DNA of 64,000 bases from Alphaproteobacteria bacterium (GTDB taxonomy: Bacteria; Pseudomonadota; Alphaproteobacteria; Reyranellales; Reyranellaceae), in assembly GCA_017307275.1 (NCBI GenBank), contig JAFKFK010000024.1:1-64000 (forward strand). Direction: 5' to 3'. How positions within the stretch are numbered: position 1 is the stretch's first letter; each line of letters starts with the position of its first letter. The translations under genes were made by a program, and so were the position numbers. The notes beneath the pieces were generated by a model. The model did not search any database and was not told where the DNA came from. It saw nothing but the letters and a program-made list of their open reading frames with translations. Shown in pieces: positions 43,901 through 51,325 of this stretch.

Positions 43901-44347
43901 ATGCGCACTTTCGACTATTCCCCGTTCTACCGCGCCACCGTCGGCTTCGACCGCGTTTTCGACCTGCTCGACTCGGTGTCGGGTCAGGCGAATGCCAACG
44001 GCTACCCCCCGTACAATATCGAGAAGGCCGGCGATAACGCCTACCGGATCGTGATGGCGGTTGCGGGCTTTGCCGAAGCCGAGCTGAACGTGACGCAGAA
44101 GGAGAACGAACTCCTGGTCACCGGCCAGACCGCGCCTGCGAACGGCCAGGACGAGAAGCAGTATCTCTATCGCGGCATCGCCGGTCGCAACTTCGAGCGC
44201 CGCTTCCAGCTCGCCGACCATGTGAAGGTCACGGGCGCCAAGCTCGCCAACGGTCTGCTGACCATCGAGCTTCAGCGCGAGATCCCCGAGGAGAAGAAGC
44301 CCCGCGCGATCCCCGTCACCGCCGGCCAGGCCGCGCTCACTCACTAA
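43901..44347 (+). CDS. ibpA: small heat-shock protein Hsp20 (IbpA-like)
   Basis: 148 residues. RTFDYSPFYRATVGFDRVFDLLDS is the IbpA-type N-terminus; the alpha-crystallin domain covers ~35-135 (YPPYNIEKAGDNAYRIVMAVAGFAEAELNVTQKENELLVTG, then YRGIAGRNFERRFQLADHVKV and NGLLTIEL), and a short C-tail carries an I-P-V near the IxI position. It holds unfolded proteins for DnaK/ClpB during heat stress. AGGAGAGG precedes ATG 43901. An RpoH-type promoter and an intrinsic terminator frame it as a single-gene unit. Confidence 0.9.
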   Translation: MRTFDYSPFYRATVGFDRVFDLLDSVSGQANANGYPPYNIEKAGDNAYRIVMAVAGFAEAELNVTQKENELLVTGQTAPANGQDEKQYLYRGIAGRNFERRFQLADHVKVTGAKLANGLLTIELQREIPEEKKPRAIPVTAGQAALTH

Positions 44348-44383
44348 CGCACTCAAGGTAGGTAGCAGCCTACTGTCCTGAAG

Positions 44384-44417
44384 GGGCGCCACGGGCAATC
44401 GTGGCGTCCTTTCTTTT
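44384..44417 (+). terminator. intrinsic terminator of hsp20
   Basis: A ~10-bp stem (GGGCGCCACG with CGTGGCGTCC, one G-T pair) around GGCAAT is followed by TTTCTTTT, the standard rho-independent layout, 37 bp after the hsp20 stop. Confidence 0.75.
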
Positions 44418-44478
44418 GACCGCGCAAGACAGCTGATGGTTCAAAGGCAACATCAGATCGATGCTCGATTCGGTACTA

Positions 44479-45903
44479 CTAATTTCCCGAGTACATGACG
44501 TCAGAAACACCGAACTCCGATTTGATAAAATGACGAGCACACAAGTGGAGAACATCTGCCGCCGCATGAAGTCTATGCAGCTCGTGCGCTTCATCTGGAT
44601 CAGATAGAGAATGCTTATTCGCGTGAGCCACTGCGATACGACAAGCTCTATAGATGTACTCGTGTGGCTTCTCCGCGCCACATAACGATGCAAATCGAGC
44701 GAATCTTTCGCCGGAAGCTTGCTGCGCCTTCACCAATTCAAAGTTGTCTCGAAACCAGTTCTTTACTGCATTCCGCTCGTCGTACTTCAGTTCAATGATC
44801 TTGAAGTAATTAAGCACAGCATAGCTAACCATGAAATTTTGTTCAGCATTGCGAGCTTCCCTGTAGAGCGCCAGCGCTCGCCTTATCTCCACTTGATTGG
44901 GAATCTTGCGATCAAAAATCCAATGAAGACTGGTAACAAATGCAAGGTCACGTAGCGACACAGCGCCGGGAACAGGTCCACCAGACCAACCATCTTGAGC
45001 AATCGCATGACCATCGGTGCACCACGTCATAATGCTTAGAAAGCGGTTTATGATCGTCGATGCTTCGATCTCGGAAAGACGATTGGCTGTGAGGTCAACG
45101 TGAACCGATGGCGCGTAGTCCTTTGTCTTTGGCATGATAACGAGTGTGTACTGACCAAACCTCACAACGGTTTCCTCGCTTGGCCAGAGGACTTGGTTGT
45201 CTACACCAACGTTTAGGAAGTTTGATCCCGGCTGAACGCCGAGCTTCCTGTAACGAGCTTCACGCGCCTCTTCTAAGTCGTACTCTGATCCATCACCTTC
45301 TGGGATCGTCCTGAACGATCTCGCAATCTCTATCGAGCGAGCAAGGTCGTCAAAGAACGACCTGCTAAATGACACTTCTCGTGACATTCGAGAATGCAGC
45401 CGATCCGGATCAAAGCCTCGTTCAGCTCCCGGCACACTCAGGGAAATAGCCATCTTTGAGACAAAGCATGCTCTCGCTGCCTGGCCATCGAGCTCAAAGA
45501 ACAAGGTCGCCGAGCCGCTACTATTAGTGAATCGTTCAGCTCCCGATACCTGTAAGCGAACTAACGATTGCCTGGCACGCTGACTAGCAATCAACGAAGT
45601 TATTGCGTCTAAAAGCGTTGCCGTTCTCTCGAATGAAGCATTAGTGCCCCCAACGGGTCGCAGATCGCCCAGTATGAGAGCTGAGTGTCCAGCCCAATTT
45701 GGATTTGGAGGAATCAACCCGAGAACTGCAGACGCGATTTCCCTATCAGTCAGTGCCCGCGTTCTGTTTTCTCGTCCTTGGGGTAATTGACGGTATCGTC
45801 GAAGTGATTCGAAACGCTCAATTCCATCTGTATCAGATGGATATGACATGTCATTTCTAGATGAAAGCCTAGCTAAGATGGTTTCCAAGTTCTTCGCAAA
45901 CAT
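44479..45903 (-). CDS. MauJ-like/HEPN-like accessory protein
   Basis: 474 residues, noticeably lower in GC than neighbours. The C-terminal ~120 residues (SYAVLNYFKIIELKYDERNAVKNWF, YIYRACRIAVAHANKHS, LHRLHAAADVLHLCARHFI) resemble proteins annotated as methylamine-utilisation MauJ, but no mau genes are near. R-IAVA-H fits the R-x4-H arrangement of HEPN ribonucleases. The N-terminal two thirds are unfamiliar, mixed alpha/beta. Start taken as ATG 45903; ATG 45849 is possible, neither having a strong ribosome site. It is inserted between hsp20 and ridA and may be a defence-type gene; that is inference. Confidence 0.5.
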   Translation of the reverse strand: MFAKNLETILARLSSRNDMSYPSDTDGIERFESLRRYRQLPQGRENRTRALTDREIASAVLGLIPPNPNWAGHSALILGDLRPVGGTNASFERTATLLDAITSLIASQRARQSLVRLQVSGAERFTNSSGSATLFFELDGQAARACFVSKMAISLSVPGAERGFDPDRLHSRMSREVSFSRSFFDDLARSIEIARSFRTIPEGDGSEYDLEEAREARYRKLGVQPGSNFLNVGVDNQVLWPSEETVVRFGQYTLVIMPKTKDYAPSVHVDLTANRLSEIEASTIINRFLSIMTWCTDGHAIAQDGWSGGPVPGAVSLRDLAFVTSLHWIFDRKIPNQVEIRRALALYREARNAEQNFMVSYAVLNYFKIIELKYDERNAVKNWFRDNFELVKAQQASGERFARFASLCGAEKPHEYIYRACRIAVAHANKHSLSDPDEAHELHRLHAAADVLHLCARHFIKSEFGVSDVMYSGN

Positions 45904-45957
45904 CTCGGCATACTTTTCTCAAAGTAAAGATCATGGACTTCAGCAGCATATACACCA

Positions 45958-46358
45958 TCACTTCAGACAAACGACCGACGGTTCGACCTCGATAAGGAAG
46001 TTTTCGTCGGCGAGGCTCGGCACGCCGATCCAGGTCGTGCAGGGCGGGTTGTCGCCGAATGTCGCCTTGAGCGCGGCGCTGATCGCCTTGCCCTCGTGGA
46101 TATGGCTCTGCTTGATGTAGAGCCGCGGCGCGCCGACCTGGTCGAGATGCGCCCCGACCGACGCCAGCGCCGTCGCGAGATTCTCCAAGCTCTTTTCGAG
46201 CTGGCGACCGATGTCGCCGGGACCGACGATGGTGCCGTCGGCATTCCAGGCCACCTGGCCGGAGACATGCACCTCCCGCCCCTGCGGCGTCGCAATCACC
46301 GCAACCTATATTGCAGGCTGTCGAAGAGGCCGGCGGGTGCGTGAATGGATCGGGTCAT
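45958..46358 (-). pseudogene. ridA: RidA/YjgF-family deaminase gene with a 5' frameshift
   Basis: The frame from GTG 46299 encodes VHVSGQVAWNADGTIVGPGDIGRQLEKSLENL...IEVEPSVVCLK, a RidA-type enamine/imine deaminase, but lacks the ~20-residue first strand. That missing start is present just upstream in another frame: ATG 46358 reads MTRSIHAPAGLFDSLQY and then RLR-stop. Joining the two needs about 10 missing bases near 46305-46308. The gene therefore looks frameshifted. Translation from GTG 46299 could still give a 113-residue shortened protein. A sequencing or assembly error remains possible. Confidence 0.7.
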
Positions 46359-46405
46359 GCCGGACCTTCTCATGGCCTTTGAGAAGGTGCCACTCCAGCG
46401 TACTT

Positions 46406-46493
46406 GTCATCCTGAGCGCAGCGAAGGATCTCATGCCGATTGCCCCACTGATGGCAGGCGACGATGAGGTCCTTCGCTAACGCTCAGGACGAC
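46406..46493. repeat. dispersed palindromic element (copy 2)
   Basis: Same arms as 35168-35242 (GTCATCCTGAGCG...CGCTCAGGACGAC) with a longer, different centre. It lies between the ridA remnant and the end of the catabolic operon. Confidence 0.75.
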
Positions 46494-46498
46494 AAAAT

Positions 46499-47428
46499 CT
46501 ACTTCGCGTGCTTGCCGGTGAGCTGCGGGGTGTGCGCGCCCTCGCCGCCCTTCTCCTTGTGTTGGAGACGGGTCGTACGGGCCCAGGTGCGCTTCAGATC
46601 GTCCTTCACGTTGAAGCGGAGCGTGCCGACCTTCTCGACGGTGAGTTCGATCTTGTCGCCGTCCATGAAGGAGTGCAGGCCGCGATGGTTGGTGCCGGTG
46701 GCGAGGATGTCGCCGGGCAGCAGCGTGTGGATCGAGCTCACCCATTCGATGCAGCGCGGGATCTGGTGCGCCATGTCGTTGGTGTTGAACTTCTGCATGG
46801 TCTCGCCGTTGTTCTTGAGTTCGATGGCGAGGTTCTGCGGATCGGCGATCTCGTCGGCCGTGACGATGCAGGGGCCGATCGGCGCGAAGGTGTCGCGCGA
46901 CTTCATCTGGAAGAAGACGTTGCCCGGCGGCGGCAGGCCGCGCGCCGAACCGTCGATGAAGCAGGTGTAGCCGAAGATGTGCTTCATGGCGTCGGCCTGC
47001 GAGACGCGCGTCGCGGGCTTGCCGATCACCAGCGCGAGTTCGGCCTCGCCCTCGAAGATGCTGGCCGGCGCATCGGGCAGCACCATCGTGTCGCCGTCGC
47101 CGATCACCGCCGTCGCCGCCTTGTGGAAGGCGTTGATCTGCGGCTTCTCCGGCAGCGTGCCGTCTTCCATGTAGTTCACCGCCATACAGACGATGTTGCC
47201 GGGCTTCGGCACCGGCGGCCGCAGGCGTACGTCCTTCAGCGGCTGGCCTTTACCTTCGTTGGCCGCCTTCTCGACCTTGGCCTTGTAGGAATCCCACTTG
47301 GCGATAAGGCCCAGGATCAGGTCGCGCGAATCGAGGTGCGGGATGTCCTTCACGGCGTCGGTGACGTCGACGACGCTGTCACCCTTGATGACGCCGAGAC
47401 GCCACTCGTTGAAATAACACAGCTTCAC
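46499..47428 (-). CDS. fumarylacetoacetate hydrolase family protein (last gene of the catabolic operon)
   Basis: 309 residues. The FAH core spans ~70-285: IVCMAVNYMEDG, then IFEGEAELALVIGK with the metal-binding ExE (~126-130), FGYTCFIDGSARG, GPCIVTADEI and GDILATGTNHRG. Such enzymes hydrolyse C-C bonds of acylpyruvates or hydrate/decarboxylate ring-cleavage products with Mg2+. Start GTG 47428 overlaps the stop of the decarboxylase-like gene (GTGA). A second family member is three enzymes upstream (49569). Confidence 0.88.
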   Translation of the reverse strand: MKLCYFNEWRLGVIKGDSVVDVTDAVKDIPHLDSRDLILGLIAKWDSYKAKVEKAANEGKGQPLKDVRLRPPVPKPGNIVCMAVNYMEDGTLPEKPQINAFHKAATAVIGDGDTMVLPDAPASIFEGEAELALVIGKPATRVSQADAMKHIFGYTCFIDGSARGLPPPGNVFFQMKSRDTFAPIGPCIVTADEIADPQNLAIELKNNGETMQKFNTNDMAHQIPRCIEWVSSIHTLLPGDILATGTNHRGLHSFMDGDKIELTVEKVGTLRFNVKDDLKRTWARTTRLQHKEKGGEGAHTPQLTGKHAK

Positions 47429-47760
47429 TTCTTCTCTCCCTCTTCAAGCACCTTCTTGGCCACGTTCGCCGCCGACATGGCCGTCGGCCAGCCGGAATAG
47501 AATGCCAGGTGCGTAATCAACTCGATCAGTTCTTCCTTCTTCACGCCGTTGGCGATGGCGCGCGTGAAATGCCCGGTCTGCTGCTCCGTGCGGTTGAGCG
47601 CCACCAGGGCAGCGCAGGTGATCAGGCTGCGGTCGCGCTTGGACAGGCCCGGCCTCTCCCAAACGTCGCCGAACAGCACGTTGTCGGTCAGGTCGATCAG
47701 CTTCGGCGCAAAGGCGCGGAGCTGGTCGCGCGGGTTGGCAGCAGCAGGCGGCTTGGACAT
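47425..47760 (-). CDS. carboxymuconolactone decarboxylase family protein
   Basis: 111 residues, all helical: APKLIDLTDNVLFGDVWERPGLSKRDRSLITCAALVALNRTEQQTGHFTRAIANGVKKEELIELITHLAFYSGWPTAMSA. The GHxxxAxxNGVxxEE block and HLAFYSGWP are family hallmarks; the AhpD CxxC is absent, so a decarboxylase/lactonase-like role is likelier than peroxidase. GAGGAGGT precedes ATG 47760. Four-base overlap with the FAH gene. Confidence 0.85.
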   Translation of the reverse strand: MSKPPAAANPRDQLRAFAPKLIDLTDNVLFGDVWERPGLSKRDRSLITCAALVALNRTEQQTGHFTRAIANGVKKEELIELITHLAFYSGWPTAMSAANVAKKVLEEGEKK

Positions 47761-47776
47761 GGATCATACCTCCTCG

Positions 47777-48724
47777 TTAGGGGCTGGCATGATGCAGGAA
47801 ACGCTCCGGCGGTTCCTCTCCCCATTGCGACAGGAACCCCTCTTCAACGCTGAGCAGGTTCCCACCATTGGCGGCATTCAGACGGTCTGTATCGGCCCAG
47901 CGCTCGTGCACGCGGCCCCACGGATCGCACCAGTAGTCGTAGACCTGGCTGCCGAGCAGATGACGGCCGATGCCCCACATGTGGTCGTACTTGCCGACCT
48001 TCTTCAAATATTCATGGTCCTGAAAGATCGCGTCGATGTCGTGCGCCTCGTAGGAGACGTGGTTCAGCCCCCTCTTCTCGTTGTGCACACAGAACAGGAC
48101 ATGGTGATCCACGTAGTCGTCGCCGCGATCGAGGCGATTGAACGAACCGATGACGTTTTCCTTCGGCCCGGCATAGACATCGTCGGACCGGATCATACCC
48201 AGCGTCTCGCGAAACCACGCCGCGGTTTCCTGCACATGCGGCGTCGCCAGCACGCCATGCCCGATGCGCTGGATCGGCGTCGGCGACTTCGTAAGCCGCA
48301 GCACGCGGCCGGCGCGGCGGTGCGGCTCGCTGCCGGAGTTTTGCAGGTCGCGCTCGGTTTTCGCCTTCGACACCGCCTGCATGCCGTGGATGATCTCGAT
48401 CTGGTAGCCGTTCGGCTCGGTGAGCCGCACGCGCTTGCCGCCGCCCGGCTCGTTGATCGTCTCGATGCCCGACGCGCCCGGCAGCTTGGCCACGCGCTTG
48501 AGATCGTCCTCGCTCTCCGCGTGATAGGCGAAGCCGATGAACTTCGTGCCGCCCTTGTGGACGGCGTGCAGGTGATGATGCCCGTCGGTGCCGCGCATGT
48601 AGAGCGCATCCGGCGTGCGCTCCGCTCGGACCAGCCCGAAATGCGTCAGGAACTCTTCCATCTCGTCGAGGTCCGGCGCTTCCATGCGCGGAAAGGCAAA
48701 CTCTGCCACCTTGATTGCAACCAT
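47777..48724 (-). CDS. VOC-family extradiol dioxygenase-like protein (315 aa)
   Basis: 315 residues with two vicinal-oxygen-chelate domains: residues 1-115 (FAFPRMEAPDLDEMEEFLTHFGLV, LHAVHKGGTKFIGFAYH, LTEPNGYQIEI) and ~145-300 (QRIGHGVLATPHVQETAAWFRETLGM, LNHVSYEAHDIDAI, YWCDPWGRVHERW). H and E residues in H-G-V-L, L-N-H-V-S and V-H-E-R-W sit at the three Fe/Mn ligand positions of type I extradiol dioxygenases. GGAGG precedes ATG 48724. It likely opens a catechol-type ring or a related substrate. Confidence 0.85.
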   Translation of the reverse strand: MVAIKVAEFAFPRMEAPDLDEMEEFLTHFGLVRAERTPDALYMRGTDGHHHLHAVHKGGTKFIGFAYHAESEDDLKRVAKLPGASGIETINEPGGGKRVRLTEPNGYQIEIIHGMQAVSKAKTERDLQNSGSEPHRRAGRVLRLTKSPTPIQRIGHGVLATPHVQETAAWFRETLGMIRSDDVYAGPKENVIGSFNRLDRGDDYVDHHVLFCVHNEKRGLNHVSYEAHDIDAIFQDHEYLKKVGKYDHMWGIGRHLLGSQVYDYWCDPWGRVHERWADTDRLNAANGGNLLSVEEGFLSQWGEEPPERFLHHASP

Positions 48725-48765
48725 CGTTTCCTCCGTAACGGCGTTCTCTGACGCCCTGCGTTTCC

Positions 48766-49566
48766 TTATCGCCGCATATTGGCGGCGAGCCACTTCACCG
48801 TGGCCGCCACCGCCTGATCGTCGATTCCCCAGAAGCCGTGATAGTGCGCGGCGCCGCACGGATCGGCCGTCTTGCTGCGCGGGCCACCGCCCTCCAGCGT
48901 GACGACATCGACCTTGGGCGAGCGCGTCAGCATCTCCTTGAATTTGTCGACATCGGCAGGCGCCGAGGCGCGGCAGGCATCGAGGCGGTGGCGCAGCAAA
49001 AGGACGGGCACGCGGATTTCCATCATGTCGCCCACGGTGCTGGCGCTGCCGCCCTTGCCCTCGTTGCCCATCAGGACGCCGGACGAGATGACCGCCGCAT
49101 CGGGCATGACCGCCGACTGCCGCGTGAAGACGCTGGCCACAGCCAGCGCCCCGCGGCTCGTTCCAATGATCGCCACGGGCCGCGCCACCTCGCGCGCAGC
49201 GGCGACCACGGCCGCCACGTCCTGCGCATAGGCTCTGCCGAAGCGATAGTTGTTCGTGCCCTTGAGGTCCGCGGCAACGTCGGGCACGAACACGGCATAG
49301 CCCGCCTGCACGTAGAGGCTGCGCGTGCGAACCAGATGATTGCCGCTGAGACCGCTGCCGATGCGGCCCTGCGAATCGAGATCGAGCACGCCGTCCCCGC
49401 CCGCCATCAGCACGACACTACCGATGGGGGTGGCTGGCCTGTCGACCAGGACCCGCAAGCTCGCGTTCGGCCGCGGCGACAGGGTGAGCAGCGTCTCGGC
49501 CGCGGACGCCGGCAGCGCCAGGAACAAGATTCCCAGCAACGCACCGAGGACCGCGGCCGGCCGCAT
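48766..49566 (-). CDS. secreted alpha/beta hydrolase
   Basis: 266 residues. A signal peptide (1-22, ending PASAA) sends it to the periplasm. The fold is alpha/beta hydrolase with the nucleophile elbow GTSRGAL (Ser ~140), and VPVLLLRHRLDAC and AHYHGFWG in the positions of the acid and histidine. Two cysteine pairs (DACRAS, DPCGAAHYH) may form a disulphide. It starts only 2 bp after the upstream FAH gene, hence part of the operon; it may release the importable substrate from an ester outside the inner membrane. Confidence 0.75.
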   Translation of the reverse strand: MRPAAVLGALLGILFLALPASAAETLLTLSPRPNASLRVLVDRPATPIGSVVLMAGGDGVLDLDSQGRIGSGLSGNHLVRTRSLYVQAGYAVFVPDVAADLKGTNNYRFGRAYAQDVAAVVAAAREVARPVAIIGTSRGALAVASVFTRQSAVMPDAAVISSGVLMGNEGKGGSASTVGDMMEIRVPVLLLRHRLDACRASAPADVDKFKEMLTRSPKVDVVTLEGGGPRSKTADPCGAAHYHGFWGIDDQAVAATVKWLAANMRR

Positions 49567-49568
49567 GG

Positions 49569-50438
49569 CTACTTACTCTTGAACTTGTCGGGCAGGCGCT
49601 CCTCGTTGCCGAGCGCCACCTTGCGCACGCCCTCGCTGTCCGGGCTGGGCGGGAAGCCGTCGGCCGACCGCGGCGCCGGTGTCTCGACGACCGTGTTGGA
49701 GAGCCGGCCAACACCCGTCACTTCGATGTCGATCGTGTCACCGACCTGGAGCGGCCGCGAGTTGGCCGGCGTGCCGGTCAGCAGGATGTCGCCCGGCAGG
49801 AAGGTGATGTGGCGCGCGAGATCGGCGATCAGGTAGCCGCAGTCGAAGATCTGCTCGCTGACCGCACCTTCCTGCACCATCTTGCCGTTCTTGTAGCTGC
49901 GCAATGTCGACTGCCGCACGTCGACGCCGGAGACGAGGCCCGGCCCGATGGGGCAGAAGCCGTCCATGCCTTTTACGCGCAGCATCGAGCCCGAGTCGGT
50001 ATCGCGGAAGTCATGACAGCCGAAATCGTTGGCCGGGGCGAAGCCTGCGATGCAGTCCCACGCCTCCTCGCGCGTCACGTTCTTGGTGACTTTGCCGAAC
50101 ACGACGGCCATCTCGCCCTCGTAGTTCACGTAGGTGTAGCCCTGCGGCTTCACCAGTTCGCCCTTGTGGGCGTTGAGCGCGGTCAGCGGCTTCTGGAAAT
50201 AGGTCGGAGTCTTGGGCGGCACGCGCGTGTTGTTGAACTCGTAGTAGCGCGAGATGTAGTTCACGTGCACGCACAGGATCTTGGTCGGGCTGCACGGCGG
50301 CAGATGGACCACGTCCTTCTCGTCGCAAGTGCGGCCGTCGGCAAAGACGATCTTGCCGTCCTTGAATTCCACCCAATAGGCGCTGCCGTCCTTCATGACG
50401 TGGCGAACTTCTTTGCGCGGCCCTTCGAGAACGCTCAT
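49569..50438 (-). CDS. fumarylacetoacetate hydrolase family protein
   Basis: 289 residues with the FAH C-terminal fold: TKILCVHVNYISRYYEFN, YVNYEGEMAVVFGK with metal-binding E107-x-E109, DFGCHDFRDTDSGSMLRVKGMDGFCPIGPGLV and FLPGDILLTGTPANS. It is closest in layout to hydratase/decarboxylase and acylpyruvase members of meta-cleavage pathways. ATG 50438 is chosen with GGGGAG upstream. Lies between the LigB-type dioxygenase and the secreted hydrolase. Confidence 0.88.
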   Translation of the reverse strand: MSVLEGPRKEVRHVMKDGSAYWVEFKDGKIVFADGRTCDEKDVVHLPPCSPTKILCVHVNYISRYYEFNNTRVPPKTPTYFQKPLTALNAHKGELVKPQGYTYVNYEGEMAVVFGKVTKNVTREEAWDCIAGFAPANDFGCHDFRDTDSGSMLRVKGMDGFCPIGPGLVSGVDVRQSTLRSYKNGKMVQEGAVSEQIFDCGYLIADLARHITFLPGDILLTGTPANSRPLQVGDTIDIEVTGVGRLSNTVVETPAPRSADGFPPSPDSEGVRKVALGNEERLPDKFKSK

Positions 50439-50456
50439 CCTACTCACTCCCCTCAC

Positions 50457-51311
50457 TTAAAGATCGAACCAGACGTGGACATTGCCGGTGCCGGCAGCGT
50501 TCTCGTACTCCGAGAGCTGCGTGCCCCTGGCGCGGCAGGCCTTGCCGCCGAGCGCGCCCATCATCTGGGCATAGTGCGCGCCGTGGCCTTCGTATTTCGC
50601 GGCTTCCAGCTCGGGGAAGCGGTCGAGCACGGTGTCGTGCCGCCCCTCCTTCCACAGCGCCAGCACTTCCTGGTCGAGCGCACGGTTCTTCTGGTCCGAC
50701 ACATTGTCGGGATGCCAGATGCGCGGATTGGGCGGGATGTGGTCGAGGTCGTAGAACTTGTGACTCATCGCGCCCGAGGCCAGCAGCACGACCCGCGCGT
50801 CCGAACGGCGGATCGCTTCGGCCACCACTTCGCCCATCTGGAGGAAGTGATGGAATTTCGCGGTCTGGCAGGTGCCGACGCTCAGGACCTTCTCGCCGCG
50901 GCCGAGAAAGTGCACGACGTTGATGGTGGGATAGTGAAGCGGCAGTGTGGCCTCGTGGGCGTTGCGCGCCGCCACCTTGCGCTCCATTGCGACGTCCTCG
51001 ACCAGCGCCGCCAGCTCGGGCGCGCCGCGATAGTCGTAGGTGAAGCCCGACATGGCGAAAGGCAGTTCGTCGGAGGTGTAGAGGCCCTTGTAGTGCGGGG
51101 CGCCGGCCACGAGATGCATCGACGTCGTGATCCAGTGCGTGTCGAACAGCACGAACGTGTCGGGCTTTACCGCGTCGATCTTCTCCCGCACCCGGTCGAA
51201 GCCCTCGATGAGATCGGAGTCCCGCCCGTTGCCGCGCTGCACGCGCACCTCCTTGGGCTGCACCAAGCCCGGATGATGCGAAACGATGGCGGCGCCGACG
51301 ATCTGGCCCAT
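50457..51311 (-). CDS. class III extradiol dioxygenase (LigB superfamily)
   Basis: 284 residues. MGQIVGAAIVSHHPGLVQP gives the two N-terminal His (12, 13) expected of the Fe(II) site, PDTFVLFDTHWI, HEATLPLHYPTINVVHFLG and VVLLASGAMSHKF are the other LigB-family blocks, with E and H ligands/acid-base residues there. It cleaves catecholic rings at the meta position using O2. The preceding gene in the operon is a molybdenum hydroxylase large subunit. GGGAGG precedes ATG 51311. Confidence 0.85.
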   Translation of the reverse strand: MGQIVGAAIVSHHPGLVQPKEVRVQRGNGRDSDLIEGFDRVREKIDAVKPDTFVLFDTHWITTSMHLVAGAPHYKGLYTSDELPFAMSGFTYDYRGAPELAALVEDVAMERKVAARNAHEATLPLHYPTINVVHFLGRGEKVLSVGTCQTAKFHHFLQMGEVVAEAIRRSDARVVLLASGAMSHKFYDLDHIPPNPRIWHPDNVSDQKNRALDQEVLALWKEGRHDTVLDRFPELEAAKYEGHGAHYAQMMGALGGKACRARGTQLSEYENAAGTGNVHVWFDL

Positions 51312-51325
51312 GGCTTGCCTCCCGT

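Noticed and set aside
44479..45903. true methylamine-utilisation function (MauJ)
   Set aside because: Only the C-terminal part is MauJ-like and no methylamine dehydrogenase genes are near; an accessory role is more plausible.
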